Of a DNA stretch of 17,853 bases, positions 7,294 to 14,125 are shown piece by piece; position 1 is the stretch's first letter; the number at the start of each line of letters is the position of its first letter. A program made the position numbers and the translations under genes. The notes beneath the pieces were generated by a model that did not search any database, was not told the origin of the DNA, and saw only the letters and a program-made list of their open reading frames with translations. The stretch spans positions 1 to 17,853 of the forward strand of contig CAIYAN010000212.1 of assembly GCA_903924185.1 (NCBI GenBank), given 5' to 3'. The DNA comes from an uncultured Opitutia bacterium. Its GTDB lineage: Bacteria > Verrucomicrobiota > Verrucomicrobiia > Opitutales > UBA953.

Positions 7294-8973
7294 ATGCGCG
7301 CCTGCTTCGCCATCCTCTTTTGTTTCGTCGCGACCAGCCTCGTCCGCGCCGAAAGCCACGTGACCTGGGAAATCACCCCGCCGGTCTGCGGGCCCGGCCA
7401 GCCCTTCCGCCTCCAGGTACGGATTGAGTCAGACGATGTCCTCGGTCCGGCCAATCAGGTCGGCAAAGAAATTAAGCCCCCGCGCGGCATGGCTCTCCGT
7501 TTTTCCGGGCAGGTGTTTCGTGCCAACGCGACGGAGGCCACGCTCAACTTCTCGGGCGTCGCCCCGGAGGAAGAAGGCAACTACGTCCTGCCGGCCTTCA
7601 ACGCCCGCTTCCCCTCGCAGATGGTGCTGGTCCCCGCCATCACGCTCATCGTCAGCAGCAAGACCGGCTACCGCAAAGAAGGCCGCGCCCGCGCCGAGCT
7701 CGTTCTGCCTGACCGCACCTTCTTTGTCGGCGAAAAAATCGCCGGGGGCGTGGTCATGCGGGGCAGTGAACAGGAGACCGTGACGGGCACGTTCGGCCTC
7801 GAATGCGAGGCCGAGGGTTTCAACTTCCAGACCGAAGGGTCGTCCTTCACCCAACCTCTGCAAGACGGGCATGGCCTGACGAAGACCTTCGAGCTCACGC
7901 CGATTCGCGCAGGCCAAGGGGAGTTTAACCTGAGCGGTATCATGCTCGTGAACACGGGCGACCGAATCAGCTCGCTCAATATCTCCGGGCGGGATCGCCC
8001 TTTCAACTTCCGCCGTAAACTGACCGTCGAACACGTCCCCGAAACCGGCCGGCCCGCTGACTGGGGCGGTTCGATTGGTAAACTGGAGATCACGCCACCC
8101 GACCTCTCCAACCGCTTCCCCGAGGTCGGCGAGCCGATTAAACTTAAACTCACGCTGGTCGGAGAAGGTAATTTAGAGCGCATCATCGCACCGGAGATTC
8201 CTGGCACGGATACTTGGGATATCGCGCTGGCCTCTGAGCTGCGGCAGCGGCGCAGCGAAGGCCGTCGTACATTCATCTACACGCTGGTTCCGCGCCTCCC
8301 GGGCGACCTCAAGACCCCGGCCGTCCGATTCCAGACCTTCAACCCCGACAATAAAAAATTTGAGGCGGTCGAGTTCGTCTCCGTCGCGGTGAAGGTCAGT
8401 GGCAACGCCCCCGCTAAGGTTGAGCTAGTGACGATTGACCCCTCGGCCAAGGTCGGTACCCCGGCGGCCAAGATGATTACCGGACTACTCACCCCGACCG
8501 TCGCCGCCGGCGTGAAAGGCGTAGCGAAGATTGAACCCCTGGCGGCTTCTCAGCCCTTCTGGTTATCCAACACCGGAGCTCTGGTGGTGCTCTTACTAGC
8601 CACGGCAGTCATCAGCGTTGTCGGTTACTTCGCCGCCCACCCCGAGTTTCTCATCCGGCGCCAAGCGCGGGGTAACCTCCGTCGAGCCCGGGCCGCCGCG
8701 CAGGACGCCTACCGGCGCCAAGACTACGCCGCCTACGCTCGAGCAATGACCCAAGGCCTGCGCACCGGCGCAGCCCCGCTCCTCAAGGCCGAGCCCCTTG
8801 CGCTCACGCAAAGCGACATCCTCCGGGCCCTGCCGACGGCGAGTCCCACCCTAATTGAAGCCATCTTCCTGGCTGCCGCTGGCGAGAAATATGGCGCGAA
8901 AGACCCTCGCCAAACTATCGCTGAGGACGCGCAACTCCAGGCGATGCTCAACACGTTGGAGGCACAACTATGA
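7294..8973 (+). CDS. batD: BatD (oxygen tolerance family) membrane protein
   Basis: A 559-residue BatD-family protein. It has a signal peptide (MRACFAILFCFVATSLVRA, likely cut before ES), a large beta-rich periplasmic part of repeated Ig-like modules (about 20-410; note the paired YVLPAFNARF and FELTPIRAGQGEF strands, a pattern typical of the family), one membrane segment (about 428-447) and a 110-residue helical cytosolic tail. The ATG at 7294 follows the batC stop by one base and has an AAGGA site. The open frame extends back to 7054, but those 80 residues are a low-complexity shadow of batC. The stop overlaps the batE ATG (ATGA, 8970-8973). BatD probably scaffolds the Bat complex on the periplasmic side; no enzymatic motif is visible. 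Confidence 0.93.
   Translation: MRACFAILFCFVATSLVRAESHVTWEITPPVCGPGQPFRLQVRIESDDVLGPANQVGKEIKPPRGMALRFSGQVFRANATEATLNFSGVAPEEEGNYVLPAFNARFPSQMVLVPAITLIVSSKTGYRKEGRARAELVLPDRTFFVGEKIAGGVVMRGSEQETVTGTFGLECEAEGFNFQTEGSSFTQPLQDGHGLTKTFELTPIRAGQGEFNLSGIMLVNTGDRISSLNISGRDRPFNFRRKLTVEHVPETGRPADWGGSIGKLEITPPDLSNRFPEVGEPIKLKLTLVGEGNLERIIAPEIPGTDTWDIALASELRQRRSEGRRTFIYTLVPRLPGDLKTPAVRFQTFNPDNKKFEAVEFVSVAVKVSGNAPAKVELVTIDPSAKVGTPAAKMITGLLTPTVAAGVKGVAKIEPLAASQPFWLSNTGALVVLLLATAVISVVGYFAAHPEFLIRRQARGNLRRARAAAQDAYRRQDYAAYARAMTQGLRTGAAPLLKAEPLALTQSDILRALPTASPTLIEAIFLAAAGEKYGAKDPRQTIAEDAQLQAMLNTLEAQL
8958..8962 (+). promoter_or_regulatory. Ribosome binding site of batE
   Basis: GGAGG with a 7-base spacer to the batE ATG at 8970, inside the 3' end of batD. 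This is the best Shine-Dalgarno match in the window, so batE can be initiated directly as well as by coupling to batD. Confidence 0.7.
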
Positions 8974-9725
8974 GCCGCCTCCTGTCACTGCTCACCCTCT
9001 GGGTCTTGGGTGCTACCGCGCCCCTCCTGGCCGGCGTAGGTGAAGCCGCCTACGAACGCGGCGACTTCGTCGGCGCCCTCCAAACTTGGCGCGCCCAAGC
9101 CGAAGCGGATGGGGTCACCGCCGAGTTACTCTCCGCCATCGGCAACGCCGAGTGGAAGCTGGGGCACAAGGGGCGCGCAATGGTCTGCTGGGAACGCGCC
9201 TTACTTTTAAGCCCACGCGATCCCGTGGCCTTAGCTGGTATCAAGCACGCACTAGGCGCCGGCGGGACCGATCGCCCCACGCAGACTTGGTCCGAAAACT
9301 ACGCTGCCTTCCTCGGTGCGGACCTCTGGCTAATCCTCGGTGCCCTTGGCTTCTGGGGCACGCTCTTAGCGGTCCTCGTTCCCAAGCTACGCCGCCAACC
9401 CATGGGCGATTGGACCCAGCGCATCCTCATCACCAGCGCGACCTTGTTCGCCCTAAGTATCCCGGGACTTTACGGTGCTTACACCCTCGCCAGCCGCGCG
9501 GTCGTGCGCCGCACGGACGTCCCAGTCAAATTGACCCCGACGGTCCTCGGCGAAGCCTTAAACGGGACCGCCGAGGGCGACGTCCTCCGGACGGGCCGCA
9601 AACTGAACGGCCACACGTATGTCACGTCCGCCGACGGCAAAGGGGGTTGGATGAAGTCGACGGAGCTGGAGCCCATCTGGGGCGGTGCCTTACCGGTCAA
9701 CCTCGACCAGCCACGGGCCCCCTAA
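8970..9725 (+). CDS. batE: BatE, TPR and SH3-like membrane protein
   Basis: A 251-residue protein with the BatE layout: signal peptide (about 1-21, ending PLLAG), a TPR region (24-95: YERGDFVGALQTW, then GNAEWKLGHKGRAMVCWERAL and a SPRD turn), two membrane segments (about 117-137 and 152-173) and a bacterial SH3-like domain (about 182-236, with GDVLRTGRKLNGHTYV and GGWM). It overlaps batD by ATGA and is followed by a 33-45 base gap and a permease gene. BatE is thought to be the last part of the Bat envelope complex. An oddity is its leucine codon choice: 7 of 39 Leu codons are TTA, unexpected in a GC-rich genome. Confidence 0.91.
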   Translation: MSRLLSLLTLWVLGATAPLLAGVGEAAYERGDFVGALQTWRAQAEADGVTAELLSAIGNAEWKLGHKGRAMVCWERALLLSPRDPVALAGIKHALGAGGTDRPTQTWSENYAAFLGADLWLILGALGFWGTLLAVLVPKLRRQPMGDWTQRILITSATLFALSIPGLYGAYTLASRAVVRRTDVPVKLTPTVLGEALNGTAEGDVLRTGRKLNGHTYVTSADGKGGWMKSTELEPIWGGALPVNLDQPRAP

Positions 9726-9752
9726 GGCTTTGGCCTTGGACAATTTCCGGGC

Positions 9753-9757
9753 GGAGG
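9753..9757 (+). promoter_or_regulatory. Possible ribosome binding site of the permease gene
   Basis: GGAGG lies 13 bases before the GTG at 9771 and only 1 base before the TTG at 9759. Neither spacing is ideal. The site shows that translation starts close by but does not alone decide between the two codons. Confidence 0.45.
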
Positions 9758-9770
9758 TTTGGATAAGCGT

Positions 9771-10916
9771 GTGCGCATCTTAGATCGCCATGTCTTGACC
9801 GAGACTGCCGTCGCCGGCGGCGTGGCCACGGGTGCCTTCATCTTTGTGATGGCGGCTGGCAATGTCCTGAGCCAAGTCGCCAACGCCATTGCGACCGGAC
9901 GCGTCACCGCTTTTGAGGGACTGGAACTGGTCGGCCTACTCTTACCTGGGCTCATCCCTTACGTGCTCCCGATGGGAATGCTCACGGGCGTGCTCATGAC
10001 TTTCGGGCGAATGGGCGCGCAACACGAGCTGACGGCGATGAAGGCCGGCGGCTTGAGCCTACTCCGCATTGCCGCGCCCGCCCTCTGGCTCGCCGCGGCC
10101 CTCGCGCTTTGTGCGGCGTGGATTAACCTCGAAGTCGCCACGCGCTCCAACGACGAATACCGCCGGGTCCTGATGGGGTCGGTGAAGGAAAACCCAGCGA
10201 GCCTCATCACGCCGGGGGAAATCAACCGTCAGTTCAAGGGCCTGATCATCCAAGCGCGCGAGCGTAATGGCCCCGTGTTCAGCGACCTCTGGATCTGGCG
10301 CCTCGACGCCGAGGGCCGTCTCTTCGAGACTATCCATACCGCCGAAGGCCGCCTGACGAAGGTCGATAAGCCGGACGGTTCTGCGGTGCTGCGCTTGGTT
10401 GCCATCTCCGCCCAAGTCGACACCCGCCGGCCCGGCGATGATGGCTTCAAGTTTCCATCCGTGACCAAGGAGGCCGGCCAGGCTCCGCTAGAATTCCCGG
10501 TGAGCGGCGTCTTCAAAGATGGCAGCGGCTACGATCGGAAACTGCGCTGGCATACCACCTCGGAGCTACTCGCACTCATGGATAAGGGCTGGCAGGTGCC
10601 ACCTAACGCCACGCCCGCCCAAATCGCGGAGTGCCAGATGATGCCACGCACGCAACTGATGTCCCATCTCGCTGCTGCCTTTTCCATCTTCTCGCTCGCA
10701 CTGCTCGCCGTCCCGCTCGCGGTTCGCGTCGGCCGCTCAGAAACTTTCGTGAACGCCGCCATCGCCCTCGCCGTGGCGCTGAGCTACTACATCCTAAGTT
10801 CGGCCGCGGCTTGGGTGAAGAACCCAGTCTTCCGCCCAGACCTCCTGGTCTGGCTACCAAATATCGTCGTCGTCACGGTGGCGGTCGCGCTGCTCCGCCG
10901 CGCCTCCAAGCACTGA
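9771..10916 (+). CDS. LptF/LptG-family (YjgP/YjgQ) permease
   Basis: An inner-membrane permease of the LptF/LptG family; with the LptB ATPase such proteins extract lipopolysaccharide from the inner membrane and feed it to the Lpt bridge. About 381 residues, with three membrane segments near the N-terminus (including GLLLPGLIPYVLPMGMLTGV), a large soluble periplasmic beta domain in the middle (roughly 130-275) and three segments at the C-terminus (from LMSHLAAAFSIF to the end). I prefer the GTG at 9771, giving MRILDRHVLTE, the usual start of the family; TTG at 9759 adds four residues. It lies 45 bases after batE on the same strand, so it probably belongs to the bat operon. Only one copy is here, so I do not choose between LptF and LptG. 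Confidence 0.9.
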   Translation: MRILDRHVLTETAVAGGVATGAFIFVMAAGNVLSQVANAIATGRVTAFEGLELVGLLLPGLIPYVLPMGMLTGVLMTFGRMGAQHELTAMKAGGLSLLRIAAPALWLAAALALCAAWINLEVATRSNDEYRRVLMGSVKENPASLITPGEINRQFKGLIIQARERNGPVFSDLWIWRLDAEGRLFETIHTAEGRLTKVDKPDGSAVLRLVAISAQVDTRRPGDDGFKFPSVTKEAGQAPLEFPVSGVFKDGSGYDRKLRWHTTSELLALMDKGWQVPPNATPAQIAECQMMPRTQLMSHLAAAFSIFSLALLAVPLAVRVGRSETFVNAAIALAVALSYYILSSAAAWVKNPVFRPDLLVWLPNIVVVTVAVALLRRASKH

Positions 10917-10921
10917 GTGCT
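10909..10921. repeat. Inverted repeat across the stop codons of two converging genes
   Basis: AGCAC (10909-10913) and GTGCT (10917-10921) flank TGA (10914-10916), which is the permease stop. The right arm reaches the first base of the ctaG stop on the other strand (10921-10923). Only 4 bases separate the two genes. No T tract follows on either strand, so a classical intrinsic terminator is not supported; it may be a chance or weak bidirectional element. Confidence 0.4.
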
Positions 10922-11700
10922 CAGCGGTCGCGCTTGTACCAAAGGAAGAACGCCAAGGCCATATTGACCAAGGCGAAGACTTCGTTGAAGCCCTTCATGA
11001 TAGCCGCCCCGAGAATCATATCCTCGCCCGCGGTCAGCGCAGTGATGCGCGGGGCCAGCCGATAGGTCTCGTAGATAGGCTGCTCGCCGAAAATAAGCAC
11101 AGCCCAGAGGGGGAGGTCCGCAATCATCAGCGCAAAGCAATAGATCATGGCCCCACCGAAGCTAATGCGCGGCAGGACGCGGGAGCGCGATACGAGCGGC
11201 CAGACCATGAGTAGCGCCGGCAGAAACATCAGCCAGTGCTCGATGATGTGGAGGGAGCGGTCGCGTAAGGCGGCTTCATACAGTTCCGGAAAATGCCAAA
11301 CCGAGAAATTGAAGTTAAAAATCAAGCCAGCCACTAGGGGATGGACTAGGAACCGGGCAACCTTGAGCAACCGTGGCCGGGCCTCTAGGAAGCGATCCGT
11401 CAACTCCGGCGGTAGGCCGAGAATAATGAGCGGGGCGGCGACATAGATGAGCAGCATGTGCTGCAACATGTGCGCCGAGAAGAGGAACGCTTCGCCAATC
11501 TGGTCAAGCGGCGACCCGACCGCAATGTAGGCGACCACCACGCCGAGATGAAAACAGATTGCGTAATTACGCGGGTAGGCTGGCAACCCCGGGGCACAGC
11601 GGGCACGCAGCGGACCGCAGGCGAGGGCATACGCCCAGGACACCCCCACGATGAGAAGCAGGAGGAGCGGCTCGGTGTGCCAGTGGAGCGGGACGTTCAT
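10921..11700 (-). CDS. ctaG: Cytochrome c oxidase assembly factor CtaG (caa3 type)
   Basis: A 259-residue polytopic membrane protein of the caa3_CtaG family, required in Bacillus for formation of active caa3 oxidase and thought to help supply copper to the CuB site. About seven membrane segments can be drawn. Family motifs are visible: AHMLQHMLLIYVAAPLIILG (76-95, His77 and His81), WHFPELYEAAL (135-145), HIIEHWLMFLPALLMVWPL (151-169, His151 and His155) and the terminal segment starting at KGFNEVFAL. The conserved histidines are the likely metal ligands (inference). The ATG at 11700 overlaps the upstream gene's TGA (ATGA), with no Shine-Dalgarno. It is the last gene of the oxidase operon and shares function with ctaD/E/F rather than with its immediate upstream neighbours. 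Confidence 0.94.
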   Translation of the reverse strand: MNVPLHWHTEPLLLLLIVGVSWAYALACGPLRARCAPGLPAYPRNYAICFHLGVVVAYIAVGSPLDQIGEAFLFSAHMLQHMLLIYVAAPLIILGLPPELTDRFLEARPRLLKVARFLVHPLVAGLIFNFNFSVWHFPELYEAALRDRSLHIIEHWLMFLPALLMVWPLVSRSRVLPRISFGGAMIYCFALMIADLPLWAVLIFGEQPIYETYRLAPRITALTAGEDMILGAAIMKGFNEVFALVNMALAFFLWYKRDR

Positions 11701-14075
11701 TTGAGTTTACTCAACGTTAACACCCAATCCGAATCTGGCTCGGCTGCAAACCGGGAGAACCAATGTTTGCGGCGCGCTTCCGCGCCGAGTATCGTACCCC
11801 GAAACCGCGTGGCGAGCTGACGGTAAGCCGGCTGCGCGGCGGGCGGGTCACGATACTTGAGTAGGCTGCCAGCAAACTGCAGAATCTGCGCGCCCGCGAG
11901 GTCATCATCGGGCAGTAACTTCACCGCCTCGAGGCACAAACGGTGCGCTTCATAGTTCGCATCCCGATAGGCACGTCCGGCGGGGACCAGATGCTTAGCC
12001 GCCCATGCTTCCACGCGCTTAACCTCATCCTCCGTCGGCGGAGCTAATAAATTCTCAGGCTCGTCGAGAATCGGGCGGATCCGCTGCACGGGAAGGCCGC
12101 GCGGGTCATACCAATGTGTGTCCGATGCGGACGTCCACTCTAAGCCGAGTTCGCAGAAGAGGTAATTCTCTCCGTTGGCGTGTATGTTGAGCGCCGCCCG
12201 CCAGTAGGCATCAGCCCGGGCACGCGGGGACTGCTTGGGGTCCTGGGCGATGCGCATCTGCGCGATGAATAGCTCTAAGGTCTTCCGATACTCCTCTGGT
12301 AGGTAAGCTCCAGCCTCCTGCCACCGTCCTTCACGGAATAGGCGCCGACCCAGTAACGACCGGACGTGCTCCGCGGTCGTGATTCCATAGTTATGCACAC
12401 CGCCAAGTTTGGGCGCACGAGGCGTGACCTTCCAGGAACGATCGACGGCCACCTTGAGTTCGTCGGTAGTCAAGACGCACTCGGCGACGTAGTCGCCGTC
12501 TTCTGTCATGCCCTCGTTATAAAAAAGGTTCATGGCAGGAACATAGTGCCCGAAGTGTAATTCCAAGCTGGCAAGTTCGACCCGCGCCCGACTAACCGCC
12601 CCCGCCGGCTGGCTGAAGTCGAACGTGTAGGTATCATACTCACTAGTCATGAACGCCTTACTGGTGTAATCGGGCACCCCTAGGTCCACAGACTCATAGC
12701 TGTAGTCGATGCCGTGGAAGGAAAAGTAAGGCGGGCCACGGAACTCATCTTCGGGCCGGGTGCCGCGGGCGGGCGCGGGCAACCGCTTGCCCGCCAACGG
12801 ACGGAGACCTTGGCTGGCACCCAGCAAGTCGCCCGTCCGCACGCGCAGGCGCGCCGCGAGCAGTTGGGCCGTCGCATCAGTGGCGGGGGCAGACTTCAAA
12901 GTCACCGCGCACGCGTCCCACTGCCCCAGGCGATACTGCAAGGCCGCGAGGCGGACGGCGTCTTCACTGAAATCCACCTTCGCCGCGCGCAAGGCCTGCA
13001 ACCAGGCCATGATGTCAGCGTTCAGTTCATACGAAAAACCTCCGACCCCGTCTTGAGCCAGTTGACGGGCGGAACATAGGTAGGCCGTGGTCAATTTACG
13101 ATGTAAGGAATTCTTGGTCAGGGGCGACATTTCACCCGACGTAAGGACGGCCCGCAAGACGTGCTCAATAGAGTCACGGGCCGTCGCATCGCCCTGACGG
13201 TAAAGTTGTACGTAAGCCTGCAAGGCTTGCGCCGGGTCGACCTCAGGGTCCTCTGAATCGTACTCGGAGTCCAGCGATGTGCCATAGAGATAAGTCCGCG
13301 CCAACCAACCATCGGCCGCGAGGTCGAGGTACGCGATCGCTGGGTAACCTTCCGCAACCAGTTGCTTGACCTGTTTAAAGTCACGGCGAACGTCCTGCAG
13401 GTGCGCTTCGCCGCCATCTTCATCGAGGTCAGCGGTCATCGCCATACGCAGACGAGCTTGCCGATAGGCCGCCAAGGCCGAGAGGTGGCGGCGTTGCGCG
13501 GGCGGGAGGTTGAGTAAGGCCTCGCAGAGGGCCAACGCATCGGCACGGCCCAAGGAGAGTGACCTAATGTAGAAACGAAATTCCTCTGGTAAATCCCGCA
13601 GGAGTTCAGGGAGTGCTTCGGTGGTCACTATTTTAACCGGACGAAGCACCGAGGTAGCACCCGGCGGTAGGTCGTCGGGCAAGCCGAGAGCGAAGTTTGC
13701 GAAGCGAAAACACCATTGCCCCTGCTTATTCTTATAAATCAACCCGTGCTCACCCTCCGTCAGGAGTGAGAGGTGCAAGGCAGCCCTCCGCACCAATTCT
13801 TCTCGGCGGGGATTCTGTTGTTGCGCGAGTTCACGATCGAGCAAGGCGACCACCCCGGCCAACACCTGCTCCGTCTGCGCGATGGGCAAGGCCGCTGGCG
13901 GCGGACCGAGCAAGGTGGTCAAGTCTTGCGACCAATTGGATTCAAGCGGTCGCTTCAAGGCGGCGTCGCCGACTTCCAGTGCACTCGTTTCGCGCCACGG
14001 GCCGTAGCACGCCCAGACCAAGGTCGCGCCCGTCAAGGACAGGAGCAGAAAACTCAGTGGGCGCCAGCGATGCAC
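11697..14075 (-). CDS. Large exported helical-repeat (TPR-like) protein, function unknown
   Basis: A 792-residue protein of unknown function. An N-terminal hydrophobic segment (about 7-23, ending WACYGPW) looks like a signal peptide or anchor, so it is probably periplasmic. The rest is mostly helical with TPR-like pairs: 95-106, 176-210 (ALCEALLNLPPAQRRHLSAL), 375-425 and 575-600 (LGRRLFREGRWQEAGAYLPE). An acidic loop lies at 269-280 and a Tyr/Asp-rich non-helical stretch at about 448-490. The motif DYVAECVLTTDELKVAVD (528-545) resembles, from memory, large TPR proteins encoded beside DUF3142 genes in Proteobacteria; I could not check this. The start is GTG at 14075, 40 bases after the DUF3142 gene, with weak GGGTGG upstream. 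It overlaps ctaG by ATGA, suggesting coupled synthesis with that assembly factor. Confidence 0.8.
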   Translation of the reverse strand: MHRWRPLSFLLLSLTGATLVWACYGPWRETSALEVGDAALKRPLESNWSQDLTTLLGPPPAALPIAQTEQVLAGVVALLDRELAQQQNPRREELVRRAALHLSLLTEGEHGLIYKNKQGQWCFRFANFALGLPDDLPPGATSVLRPVKIVTTEALPELLRDLPEEFRFYIRSLSLGRADALALCEALLNLPPAQRRHLSALAAYRQARLRMAMTADLDEDGGEAHLQDVRRDFKQVKQLVAEGYPAIAYLDLAADGWLARTYLYGTSLDSEYDSEDPEVDPAQALQAYVQLYRQGDATARDSIEHVLRAVLTSGEMSPLTKNSLHRKLTTAYLCSARQLAQDGVGGFSYELNADIMAWLQALRAAKVDFSEDAVRLAALQYRLGQWDACAVTLKSAPATDATAQLLAARLRVRTGDLLGASQGLRPLAGKRLPAPARGTRPEDEFRGPPYFSFHGIDYSYESVDLGVPDYTSKAFMTSEYDTYTFDFSQPAGAVSRARVELASLELHFGHYVPAMNLFYNEGMTEDGDYVAECVLTTDELKVAVDRSWKVTPRAPKLGGVHNYGITTAEHVRSLLGRRLFREGRWQEAGAYLPEEYRKTLELFIAQMRIAQDPKQSPRARADAYWRAALNIHANGENYLFCELGLEWTSASDTHWYDPRGLPVQRIRPILDEPENLLAPPTEDEVKRVEAWAAKHLVPAGRAYRDANYEAHRLCLEAVKLLPDDDLAGAQILQFAGSLLKYRDPPAAQPAYRQLATRFRGTILGAEARRKHWFSRFAAEPDSDWVLTLSKLK
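11701..11714. repeat. Short palindrome just before the ctaG start
   Basis: TTGAGT and ACTCAA flank a central TT, directly upstream of the ctaG ATG (minus strand) and inside the last codons of the 792-residue gene. In mRNA it could form a 5-bp hairpin with a 4-base loop next to the start codon. It may affect initiation at ctaG or be a chance feature. Confidence 0.35.
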
Positions 14076-14079
14076 CCAC

Positions 14080-14125
14080 CCTTTATAGCGAAGGCCACCG
14101 AAGCGGGAAAACCTTTTATCGCGAA
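14080..14125 (-). repeat. Imperfect direct repeat in the gap before the 792-residue gene
   Basis: On the plus strand CCTTTATAGCGAA (14080-14092) and CCTTTTATCGCGAA (14112-14125) differ by one substitution and one inserted T and are 32 bases apart. On the coding strand they read TTCGCGATAAAAGG then TTCGCTATAAAGG. The first overlaps the DUF3142 stop codon and the second lies just before the GTG start. This might be a small duplication around a translation start; no function is evident. Confidence 0.4.

Noticed and set aside
9724..9737. AAGGC-TTTG-GCCTT hairpin at the batE stop codon
   Set aside because: Only 5 bp and not followed by a T tract, so it does not support a terminator between batE and the permease.
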